17,783 nt of DNA from JANYHY01 sp043784605 (lineage in GTDB: Bacteria > Myxococcota_A > Polyangia > Polyangiales > Polyangiaceae), in assembly GCA_043784605.1 (NCBI GenBank), contig JAYVYD010000312.1, positions 1-17,783 on the forward strand, given 5' to 3'. Shown here piece after piece: positions 1-6,424 of the stretch. The notes below the pieces were generated by a model. It worked only from the letters and a program-made list of their open reading frames with translations. It ran no database searches and was not told the DNA's origin. The position numbers and the translations under genes are program-made. The first letter of the stretch is position 1. Each line of letters opens with the position of its first letter.

Positions 1-29
1 GTCCGGCAGCTCTTCACTCGATCCCCCGA

Positions 30-767
30 TCAACCCTTCGCTTCTGTTGCCAATGCCGGCGGCGCGACGAAATAGATGAGCCGATTGCAGGATGGGCACT
101 GCTCGATCAGCGCCTCACGGCGGAGGCGATGGTAGAGCTGCGGCGGAAGGCGCATGTTGCACGCCTTGCACGTCCCGTCCGTCGTCGAGGCGAGACCGCT
201 ACCGCGCTTGCCGCGAACCGCGTCATAGCGCTTGAGCGAGATGGGCTGCACTTTCTTTGCGAGTTCGGCGCGCGTCTTGGCCTTCGCCGTGTGCGCTTTG
301 TCGAGCACGCCGAGCTTGCTCGTGATCGCGCCTTCGGTGTCGCCGAGCTCGGACGCGATGGCCTTCGCTTCGGTCTCCGTGGTTTCGATCACGCGCTTGA
401 CGTTCTCCGCGTCGGTCGTCAGCTTGCCGACCTCGTCTTCGCGATCGCGCATCAGCTTGCGGAGCTCTTCGAGCTCGCGCTGAACGGCGTTCGTCTCACG
501 CTCGGTGCGCGAGCGATTCATCTTGTCTCGCGAGTGCTCGATCTGCTGCATCATCGTGCGCACTTCGGTGATGTTGTCGTTCTTCTGCTTCTCGATCGAC
601 GCGAGCTGCGCGCGGTCGATCTTCAGCTTCTCTTCGAGCTTTTGGAGGCTCGTCTTGCGCAACTCGAGGGAGCTGTTTTCTCGCGCCAACTCTTCCGCCA
701 TGACCTTGAGCTCGGCGTCTATTTGGGCGAGCTCTTCGAGGGTCTGGATCTGCTCGACAACTGTCAA
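30..767 (-). CDS. Coiled-coil protein with C4-type zinc ribbon
   Basis: A 245-residue protein with a long charged coiled coil (about residues 8-170, rich in Glu, Lys, Arg and Leu) and a C-terminal zinc ribbon whose four cysteines are C200, C203, C224 and C227. This layout matches the C4-type zinc-ribbon family of Chlamydia CT398/CdsZ and Helicobacter HP0958/FlgZ. Known members act as adaptors, for example binding RpoN or secretion parts; the partner here cannot be told from sequence. The start is TTG at 767, because an AAGGAG Shine-Dalgarno lies seven bases upstream and no better start exists. The gene lies downstream of a tRNA gene on the same strand. A GTG preceded by GGGGGA lies at 15-17 on the minus strand and may begin the next gene, but too little of it is visible to call. 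Family assignment is confident; role is not. Confidence 0.88.
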   Translation of the reverse strand: MTVVEQIQTLEELAQIDAELKVMAEELARENSSLELRKTSLQKLEEKLKIDRAQLASIEKQKNDNITEVRTMMQQIEHSRDKMNRSRTERETNAVQRELEELRKLMRDREDEVGKLTTDAENVKRVIETTETEAKAIASELGDTEGAITSKLGVLDKAHTAKAKTRAELAKKVQPISLKRYDAVRGKRGSGLASTTDGTCKACNMRLPPQLYHRLRREALIEQCPSCNRLIYFVAPPALATEAKG

Positions 768-774
768 CGTGACT

Positions 775-780
775 CTCCTT
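775..780 (-). promoter_or_regulatory. Ribosome binding site fixing a TTG start
   Basis: On the minus strand this reads AAGGAG, a near-perfect Shine-Dalgarno, seven bases before the TTG at 767. It is the main reason for accepting the non-ATG start of the zinc-ribbon gene. Confidence 0.7.
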
Positions 781-796
781 GCGAAGCGACGTGTCT

Positions 797-808
797 CCCA
801 GATCTGGG
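797..808. repeat. Perfect 12-base palindrome CCCAGATCTGGG
   Basis: A perfect palindrome in the 113-base gap between the tRNA and the zinc-ribbon start, about 30 bases upstream of that start. The position would suit an operator, or a remnant of tRNA 3' processing or termination, but there is no T tract and no known motif. Function is unknown. Confidence 0.35.
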
Positions 809-880
809 CATCACGCCAGAGTGGGTGCCGCGGTGAACGACGTAGACGCAGGCGCGGTTTCGCACCGCACGGCGTGTTCG

Positions 881-954
881 TGGGCCCACCTGGGTTCGAA
901 CCAGGAACGGCCCGGTTATGAGCCGGGAACTCTGACCGATTGAGCTATGGGCCC
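881..954 (-). tRNA. tRNA with CAU anticodon (tRNA-Ile2 or elongator tRNA-Met)
   Basis: A complete 74-base cloverleaf on the minus strand. The acceptor stem GGGCCCA pairs with TGGGCCC. The D arm GCTC/GAGT has one G-U pair, the anticodon stem CCCGG/CCGGG closes loop CTCATAA, and the T arm CCTGG/CCAGG carries TTCGAAC. The discriminator is A and CCA is not encoded. The anticodon CAU is at 918-920. CAU tRNAs are initiator Met, elongator Met or Ile2 (lysidine-modified by TilS). The G1-C72 pair argues against initiator. C4-G69 and C5-G68 match the acceptor pairs known to favour TilS in E. coli tRNA-Ile2, so Ile2 is slightly preferred over elongator Met. This cannot be settled without the genome's other CAU tRNAs. 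Confidence 0.95.
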
Positions 955-1016
955 CAGTGTTGTCCCGCCCAGTGTCTTTGGCGATGTGCGGGCTGGGCCA
1001 TCCGAAGGGGGGGTTG

Positions 1017-1031
1017 CGGCGCGGGCCGCCG
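1017..1031 (-). terminator. GC-rich hairpin after the lipoprotein gene (weak terminator candidate)
   Basis: On the minus strand, CGGCG, a five-base loop and CGCCG form a short GC-only stem 50 bases after the lipoprotein stop. It lies between that gene and the downstream tRNA. No T tract follows, so intrinsic termination is doubtful. Confidence 0.2.
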
Positions 1032-1080
1032 TGGTCGAAGGATGGCACGCGCGGAAGAGTAGACGGTTTTCTCCAGTGCT

Positions 1081-2316
1081 TCAATGGTCGGCAGGCTCGC
1101 CGCAGCGAATCCGTACCAGCGCAGAGCTAGAGACGCCGAGCCAGGCGTCTCCGCCGGTGGCGACCTCCAACCTCGCGTCATCGAGGGAGGGCTCGAAGCT
1201 CGGCAGTCCAGGGACGCCAAGCGGCTGAGCTCTCGCCCTGCCGAGAGGGTCCTCGTAGAAGAGCCAAGACGACGAGGCCGCTCGTTGGACGGCCGGCGCC
1301 CCGCTGCCAACGCCGCTAAGGACGACGGCGACCGCCGTCTCGGCTCGATCACCTCTGAGCGTGACCCGGAGGATGCGACCGCCGAGGTCGTCGCGCGCGC
1401 CCGTATCCGCCTCGTCGTTCGCGTACACGTCGATCGAGTCGTCTGCGGCGAGCAGCAGGTCAAAGCGGCCCACGTGCCCCGTTTCGGCGGTGATGCGCTT
1501 GGGTGGAGCCTTCGTGGTGCCGTCGTCCGCTACCACCGCGAAGGCGAGCCATTCGTACGCGCGATGCTCTCCCGGGCTCTCGATCAGCTCGCCGGGCTGC
1601 GTGCGCGGTGCGCCGTCTGCGAGCGCCTCGACCTTGCGCTCACTCCACACGACGACCCAATCGGTCTTGCGGCGAACGACGCGCGGCGCGCTCGCGAGCG
1701 CACCCTCGGCGGAGAGTGGCAAGGGCACGAGTTGTGAGCCCGGGGTCAAGGCGCTCACCTTGATGCCGCGGCTCGTGTCCCACGCGACGAGCCCATGCGC
1801 ACCGGCGAAGGCGGCGTCGGCCGCGAACGACTCGGATGCGTCGGGCTCCGCGATCGACCACGCGAGAGCGGCGGACGGCAGCAGCTTGGTGACCGCGAGC
1901 GTACGCGACGAAGATGCGTCCACTCGCTCCCACGAGAGCGCGTACGCCTGATCGCGGGACGTCACGAGCACGGGCGGCGGCGCATCGCCGAAGGCCACGC
2001 CGAGGGAGGCCCACTCGACGTGATCGAGCGCGAGCCCGGTCACTCCGACCGCGTTCATGCCCTTGCGCACGCAGGAGACGATCACGCGATCGCCAAGGAG
2101 TGCGACATCGCCGGCCACTTCACCGACGCCGAGCTTGTCGAACGTCACGGCGTCCGCCGACACCGCGCAACGCGACGGCGCAAAGATTGGTGCCGCAGCC
2201 TCGAGGACGCTCTCTTGCTCACTCGCATCCGCGGCGCTCGTACTCGAAGTGCACGCGCGCGAGCAGCCGACACACGCGCAGAAAAGCGCTGCAGCGAACA
2301 GCCGAAGCGCGTTCAC
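1081..2316 (-). CDS. Putative lipoprotein, possible beta-propeller
   Basis: A 411-residue exported protein of no recognised family. It starts at GTG 2316, which overlaps the stop of the upstream methyltransferase gene as GTGA, so the two are likely translationally coupled. The N-terminus has Arg5, a hydrophobic stretch and clustered cysteines (C13, C15, C18, C22). C15 or C18 could be the lipidated residue, although the lipobox is not canonical. The rest is a succession of beta-rich segments with recurring patterns such as LVAWDTS, VVVWSER and SWLFYED, which resemble blades of a propeller-type sensor or surface protein. No catalytic motif is visible. A longer reading extending upstream to 2733 only shadows the methyltransferase gene and was discarded. 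The gene is the last of an apparent five-gene operon. Function is unknown. Confidence 0.75.
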   Translation of the reverse strand: MNALRLFAAALFCACVGCSRACTSSTSAADASEQESVLEAAAPIFAPSRCAVSADAVTFDKLGVGEVAGDVALLGDRVIVSCVRKGMNAVGVTGLALDHVEWASLGVAFGDAPPPVLVTSRDQAYALSWERVDASSSRTLAVTKLLPSAALAWSIAEPDASESFAADAAFAGAHGLVAWDTSRGIKVSALTPGSQLVPLPLSAEGALASAPRVVRRKTDWVVVWSERKVEALADGAPRTQPGELIESPGEHRAYEWLAFAVVADDGTTKAPPKRITAETGHVGRFDLLLAADDSIDVYANDEADTGARDDLGGRILRVTLRGDRAETAVAVVLSGVGSGAPAVQRAASSSWLFYEDPLGRARAQPLGVPGLPSFEPSLDDARLEVATGGDAWLGVSSSALVRIRCGEPADH

Positions 2317-3173
2317 TCTCGTCTCTCGCTCGCTCGAACGATTTGCTCGATGTGCCCAGGCGTCGTGCCGCAGCAGCCTCCGACGATGCGCACTCCGAGT
2401 GCGAACAGGCGTCGCGCACAGACGCCGAAATCCTCGGGGGTCGACGGGTAGACGAGGCGGTCGTCGACGCGCTCGGGCAGACCCGCGCTCGGCACCGCGG
2501 AGACGGGAAGGCCAAGCCCCAGCATCGACTCGACCGCGCTCATGCTCATCGGTCCGTGGGAGCAGTTGACGCCGATCACGTCGGCGCCGAGATCGCGCAT
2601 CTGTTTGCCGATGTCTTCGCAGCTCGTGCCGTCTGCCATGAGGCCGTGCACGTCGACCGAGACGTGTGCGATCACCGGAACCTTGCCGCGGCTCGCGGCC
2701 TTGGCGGCGTGGAGGGCGACGCGGAGCTCCCACGATTGCACCATCGTCTCGATGACGAGCGCGTCGACGCCAGCTTCGACGAGCGCCTCGGCTTGCTGCT
2801 GCAGCGCGGTTTCGACTCCGAGGGGCTCGTCTTGGCCCGACGGACCGATCGTACCGCCGACGTACGCTCGGTCCCCTGCAGCGGCGCGCGCGAGCTTCAC
2901 CGCTGCTCGGTTGAGCTCGCGTGCGCGGGCCGACAGCCCGTGATGGTTCAGCCTCCGGCCGTTCGCGCCGAACGTGTTGGTGAGGATGAGCGTCGCGCCC
3001 GCGTGCACGTACTCCTCATGGACGGCCGACACGATCTCGGGCCGGCTGACTACGAGCTCCTCGAAGCATGTATGATACAATATTCCGCGCTCGTGCAGGC
3101 GAGTCCCCATTGCCCCGTCGATCACGACCGGCTCGGACCGTAGCCTTGTGAGGAGAGGCTGGCGCAGATCCAC
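2313..3173 (-). CDS. Homocysteine S-methyltransferase family protein (stand-alone domain)
   Basis: A 286-residue protein with the hallmarks of the homocysteine S-methyltransferase fold (Pfam S-methyl_trans). These are the DGAMGT motif near residue 19, LTNTFGAN at 64-71, IGPSG at 109-113 and the zinc ligands C204 (GVNC) plus C267 and C268 (GGCCGT). The family moves a methyl group to the zinc-bound thiol of homocysteine to form methionine. The methyl donor may be S-methylmethionine (MmuM type), betaine or methyl-cobalamin. There is no B12 or folate domain here, so it is either an MmuM-like enzyme or the detached first module of a split MetH; the window does not decide. GTG 3173 was chosen because the upstream reading frame runs into the DUF2505 gene, and an AAGG lies eight bases before it. 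It shares a GTGA overlap with the lipoprotein gene downstream. Confidence 0.88.
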   Translation of the reverse strand: MDLRQPLLTRLRSEPVVIDGAMGTRLHERGILYHTCFEELVVSRPEIVSAVHEEYVHAGATLILTNTFGANGRRLNHHGLSARARELNRAAVKLARAAAGDRAYVGGTIGPSGQDEPLGVETALQQQAEALVEAGVDALVIETMVQSWELRVALHAAKAASRGKVPVIAHVSVDVHGLMADGTSCEDIGKQMRDLGADVIGVNCSHGPMSMSAVESMLGLGLPVSAVPSAGLPERVDDRLVYPSTPEDFGVCARRLFALGVRIVGGCCGTTPGHIEQIVRASERRE

Positions 3174-3177
3174 CGCG

Positions 3178-3687
3178 TCAGCCTTGCTTGCCCTCGCGCA
3201 GCCATGCGTTCTGGACGTCGGCACCTTCCTTCCAGGCGTCTTCCATCTGTCGCTTGAAGGTGTCCTCGATGAGCCCGCCAATCACCATCACCTTGCACTC
3301 GATGCTGACATCGATCTCTCGGCGCACTTTCGCTTCACCTAGAGAGACCACCTTGAGCAAGCCATTGACGACGAGCTTGTCGGTGAGCGTGCTCGGGATC
3401 ATCCTCCAGCGCCACAGCTTGGTCGCTTTGTCGAAGCGGCCTTGCTCCTTGTAGTGGAAGTCCGCGGCGAAGACCTTCAGCAGCGGACCCGGCAACGCGA
3501 GCTTGGGCTCGACGCGGATGGTTCGCTTGATCTCCTTCTCTGTCTCGAGTTGCTCGGTCGTCTCGTAGCCGCGGAAGCCGAGCCCCTCGAGGAACAAGCG
3601 TTTGTTGAGATCGCGATCGAAGAAGGTCTTCCAGAACTCCTCTTCGCCGCACTCCAAGATCTGCGCGATAACGACTTTTACGGTCAT
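3178..3687 (-). CDS. DUF2505 domain protein (SRPBCC/START-like fold)
   Basis: A 169-residue protein that resembles DUF2505, a START/SRPBCC-like family thought to bind hydrophobic ligands in a helix-grip cavity. Features seen are an N-terminal strand (VKVVIAQIL), a helix with FWKTFFDRDLNKRLF, alternating strands through the centre, and a long C-terminal helix (LIEDTFKRQMEDAWKEG), which is typical of the fold. There is no signal peptide, so it is probably cytoplasmic. The ATG at 3687 lies two bases after the stop of the upstream TPR-like gene, and four bases separate its stop from the methyltransferase start, so all three are likely co-transcribed. The ligand is unknown. Family assignment is from pattern recognition only and could be another SRPBCC branch. 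Confidence 0.75.
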   Translation of the reverse strand: MTVKVVIAQILECGEEEFWKTFFDRDLNKRLFLEGLGFRGYETTEQLETEKEIKRTIRVEPKLALPGPLLKVFAADFHYKEQGRFDKATKLWRWRMIPSTLTDKLVVNGLLKVVSLGEAKVRREIDVSIECKVMVIGGLIEDTFKRQMEDAWKEGADVQNAWLREGKQG

Positions 3688-3689
3688 GG

Positions 3690-4775
3690 TCAGAACCTGC
3701 CGAGGACACTCATCCCGCCGACCGTCGGCGTGATGATGGGTGTGAATGTGAGAGCCGTGTCGTCGTGTTTGACGACTTTTTTTGAGCCGAAAGAAGTGAG
3801 TAGAAGGAAGGTACCGACGCCCGTCAAGATTACTCCGAGACCTCCCGCGATGCCCATCTGGATGTACTCGCGGTTCGCGCGATCGGCGAACGTGAGGCTC
3901 ACCGAGTCGGTCACGTGGCACGGTTGAACCTGTGTGGCGCTCACGTCCGTCGGGTTGCCCTTCGCGTCAGCCGTGCACTGCCTGGCGGCGCCGCCTTGCT
4001 CTTCCTTCCGATAGCTGCTCGCGTCTCCGGTCGCCGCGACGAGCTCGATGATGCCGTACACGATGCCGCCCACGCCGACGACCATCATGCCGACGCCGAT
4101 CCATCGCTTCACCGAACTGCCGGGCTCTTCGATGGTCTCGGGGCCTTTGTTACCGCCTCCGCCGTTCAGCTTCGCTTGCTCGGCCATGATCTCCTTGGGA
4201 GTCATGTCCTCGAGCGAGATGGAGATGTTCATCGGCGAGTTGTTGGCCGCCAGCTTCATGTGGCGCTCCCACTTGTGCTTGCCCTTCGCCCCCGCCTCGA
4301 TCACGTGATCGCCTGGATCCAAGGGTAGATCCGAGTCGAGCGTCTCTTTGGGGATTGGCTGATTGTCGATCTTGAGATCGAGATCGTCGGGCACCAACGC
4401 CATCGTGAGGTGCACCTTGAGGAGCTGAGTCTCGAGCGCCTTCGCGTGGTCGCGCGCGTATTGACGCTTGCCTTCGTCTTGCTCGCGCTTGATCACGACG
4501 AGGTATTCACCCCATGCGCTCGCGTTGCGGTTGTCTTTTTCGAGGCAGGCAGCGAGCGCGAGATGCGTGCCGGTCGTCTCCTCCAGCTTGAGGCTCGCGG
4601 AGAACTTCTCGCACGCCTCGTGGAACTTCCCCTGCTTGATGAGGTCCCTGCCCTGACTGAACAGCGCCTCCGATTGAGTCGAGGCAATTCCCTGCGCGTG
4701 GGCCACTGAGGGCACCTGCGCGGCGACGAAGCTAAGGGCTGTAAGAGACGCGATGGCGGTCGAGCGGATCGTCAT
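3690..4775 (-). CDS. Exported TPR-like protein with two C-terminal membrane segments
   Basis: A 361-residue protein. A signal peptide ends near AHA-Q at residues 25-28. Residues 33-115 form two to three TPR-like helical hairpins (ALFSQGRDLIKQGKFHEACE and the helices after it). Residues 119-190 are a beta-rich PEGA-like segment. Two hydrophobic glycine-rich segments follow at about 225-248 and 306-327, with a loop containing two cysteines (C267, C286) that could form a disulfide. Proteins with this order of parts are common beside Ser/Thr kinases in myxobacteria, where they are thought to be envelope proteins of unknown function. The gene starts 29 bases after the kinase stop and ends two bases before the DUF2505 start, which supports one transcript. 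Its own ribosome site is weak. Role is inferred only as envelope-associated. Confidence 0.8.
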   Translation of the reverse strand: MTIRSTAIASLTALSFVAAQVPSVAHAQGIASTQSEALFSQGRDLIKQGKFHEACEKFSASLKLEETTGTHLALAACLEKDNRNASAWGEYLVVIKREQDEGKRQYARDHAKALETQLLKVHLTMALVPDDLDLKIDNQPIPKETLDSDLPLDPGDHVIEAGAKGKHKWERHMKLAANNSPMNISISLEDMTPKEIMAEQAKLNGGGGNKGPETIEEPGSSVKRWIGVGMMVVGVGGIVYGIIELVAATGDASSYRKEEQGGAARQCTADAKGNPTDVSATQVQPCHVTDSVSLTFADRANREYIQMGIAGGLGVILTGVGTFLLLTSFGSKKVVKHDDTALTFTPIITPTVGGMSVLGRF

Positions 4776-4804
4776 GGGGCCGAGTCTTACCCTAAAAAAC
4801 GCTT

Positions 4805-6358
4805 CTACTTGGCGCCAAACGGATCAACGACCGTGTTCGCTGGCTTCGTCGTGGTGGGTGCGGTCACTGTGCGCTTGTCCGAGGGCGCGGACGCGATGGC
4901 CGATCCTGGCGGCTTGGTTCCCGCGTTGGTCGCGGTCGCATGCGTGTTGACCGGCGTGCCTGTGGCGACCTTCGCAGTGTTCGTCGGGGTCGCGATCTTT
5001 GACGTATCAACCGTCGGAGTCGCCGTCGCGGCCGTGTTTGTGGTCGCCGTCGCGCTCATCACCGCGGTCGGGGTCGTTGTGGGGGCGCTGGCGGTCGCGG
5101 TCGTCGAGGTTGCCGTCGACCTGTGGGCCACGACCTTCACGATACCCACGCCGATGAGCCCGAGCACTACGACCGCTGCGAGCGCGATGCCGGCGATCAT
5201 CGGCGCCTTCCGCTGCTGCGGCGGCTCGCCGGCGGTGTTGCCCCAGCTCCCGTTCGTGCTCGCTTGCGGCGGGCGATTGTGCGCACCGCTGCCCGTGTTC
5301 GTACCTACGGGCGCGTTCTGATCGACGTAGGACGGCGACGGCGGGCGATATCCGCCGCTGCTCTGCGCATGCGGATTATAGCCATTCGATGCCTGCGACA
5401 TCACCGTCGAGGGGCGTGGCATGCCGAGCGTCGACGTGATGCGCTCGACTGACGCGAACGCTCGCCCCGGCGCGCACGGCGCGATCGCTTGCGCGAGCTC
5501 TGAGACGTTCTGGAAGCGCTGCTCCGGTGCGCGCACGAGTGACCGGCTGATCGCTTCGCTCAAGACCTGCGGAACGTCGCCGCGTCGATGCATCACGGGT
5601 GGCGCAGGCTGCTCGAGGATGGCGATGAAGAGCTCGCCGAGAGTCTCGCCGTTGAACGGAACGGTGCCGGTGAGCAGCTCGTACATGATGACGCCGACCG
5701 CCCAAATGTCCGCGCGCGCGTCTACGTTCTTGGCGCTGCGCAGCTGCTCGGGCGACATGTACAGCGGCGAGCCGAGCATGCTCTTGGTCGAGGTGAGCGA
5801 GTGGTTGCCGGCTTCCCCGAACGGGTTGGACGCTTTCGCGATGCCGAAATCGAGGACCTTGATCGTGGTCCCTCCGTCCGCGCGACGCGCGAGGAAGAGG
5901 TTGGCGGGCTTCAGATCGCGGTGAACGATGCCAAGCGCGTGCGCCTGCGCGATCGCCTCGAGCGCTTGAAGCGTGTAATCTACGACCTCCTCGACGCCGA
6001 GCGGACCGTGCTGCTCGAGCCGCTGCGACAGATCGAGCCCCTCGAGGAACTCGAGCACCATGTAAGGGAGGCCGTTCTCCGCGGTGCCGACATCCATCAC
6101 GCGGCACACGTGCTCACTCTGGATCTTGGCCGCGTTGCGCGCCTCGTTCAAAAAGCGCTGCACCGCCTCTGGATTGGTGACGATGTCTCCGAGCAGGAAT
6201 TTGACCGCGACGCGCTGGCCCAGCAGCTCGTGCTGTGCCGCGAAGACCGCGCCCATGCCGCCCTTGCCGATGAGCTTCTCGATCCGATACTTGCCGACGA
6301 TCAGGTCACCGAGCTTCGGCAGGCTGTGGTCTTCGCTACCGTAGGGCGACATCGTCAT
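4805..6358 (-). CDS. Membrane-anchored Ser/Thr protein kinase (PknB/Hanks type)
   Basis: A 517-residue eukaryote-like kinase. The kinase domain spans about residues 24-290. It has the glycine loop GKGGMGAV (31-38), ATP-binding K53 in VAVK, helix C E72, catalytic HRDLKPAN with D148, DFG with D170 and an SPEQL substrate-binding segment, so it should be active. A Pro/Ser/Asn/Gln-rich linker follows. One membrane helix lies at about 386-408, and the 105-residue periplasmic tail is almost all Thr, Ala, Pro and Ser with no recognisable sensor fold. ATG 6358 is preferred over 6442 because GGAG lies eight bases upstream and the longer form would overlap the divergent gene. It heads the likely five-gene operon and is divergent from the AGPS-like gene. 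Substrates are not evident. Confidence 0.95.
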   Translation of the reverse strand: MTMSPYGSEDHSLPKLGDLIVGKYRIEKLIGKGGMGAVFAAQHELLGQRVAVKFLLGDIVTNPEAVQRFLNEARNAAKIQSEHVCRVMDVGTAENGLPYMVLEFLEGLDLSQRLEQHGPLGVEEVVDYTLQALEAIAQAHALGIVHRDLKPANLFLARRADGGTTIKVLDFGIAKASNPFGEAGNHSLTSTKSMLGSPLYMSPEQLRSAKNVDARADIWAVGVIMYELLTGTVPFNGETLGELFIAILEQPAPPVMHRRGDVPQVLSEAISRSLVRAPEQRFQNVSELAQAIAPCAPGRAFASVERITSTLGMPRPSTVMSQASNGYNPHAQSSGGYRPPSPSYVDQNAPVGTNTGSGAHNRPPQASTNGSWGNTAGEPPQQRKAPMIAGIALAAVVVLGLIGVGIVKVVAHRSTATSTTATASAPTTTPTAVMSATATTNTAATATPTVDTSKIATPTNTAKVATGTPVNTHATATNAGTKPPGSAIASAPSDKRTVTAPTTTKPANTVVDPFGAK

Positions 6359-6359
6359 T

Positions 6360-6393
6360 GGAGCTGCTCCGATTGGGTCTGGCGAAGCCAATC
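6360..6393. promoter_or_regulatory. Divergent control region with two inverted repeats
   Basis: The 66-base gap between the kinase and AGPS-like starts holds GGAGC-T-GCTCC (6360-6370), which covers the kinase ribosome site. It also holds GATTGG (6371-6376) paired with CCAATC (6388-6393), plus an inner TGGC/GCCA pair. These could be an operator or an RNA hairpin that hides the kinase start. No sigma-70 promoter stands out. The assignment is inference. Confidence 0.3.
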
Positions 6394-6424
6394 CTCTAAG
6401 TCGTAGGGGTGCGGCGAAGGCGTC

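Noticed and set aside
129..836. Long plus-strand open frame antisense to the zinc-ribbon gene
   Set aside because: Arg/Leu-rich shadow of a recognised gene in a high-GC region; no family motif and no ribosome site.
2317..2733. N-terminal extension of the lipoprotein frame
   Set aside because: Arg-rich, overlaps the methyltransferase gene in another frame, and lies ahead of a clear signal peptide with a coupled GTG start.
4809..4818. Palindrome TTGGCGCCAA near the kinase stop followed by six T on the minus strand
   Set aside because: A gapless palindrome cannot form a good hairpin, the T run is nine bases away and the next gene is co-oriented, so it is not called a terminator.
4809..5321. 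Hydrophobic, Val/Ala-rich plus-strand open frame that looks like a membrane protein
   Set aside because: It is the reverse complement of the kinase's Thr/Ala-rich tail codons, so the hydrophobicity is a by-product.
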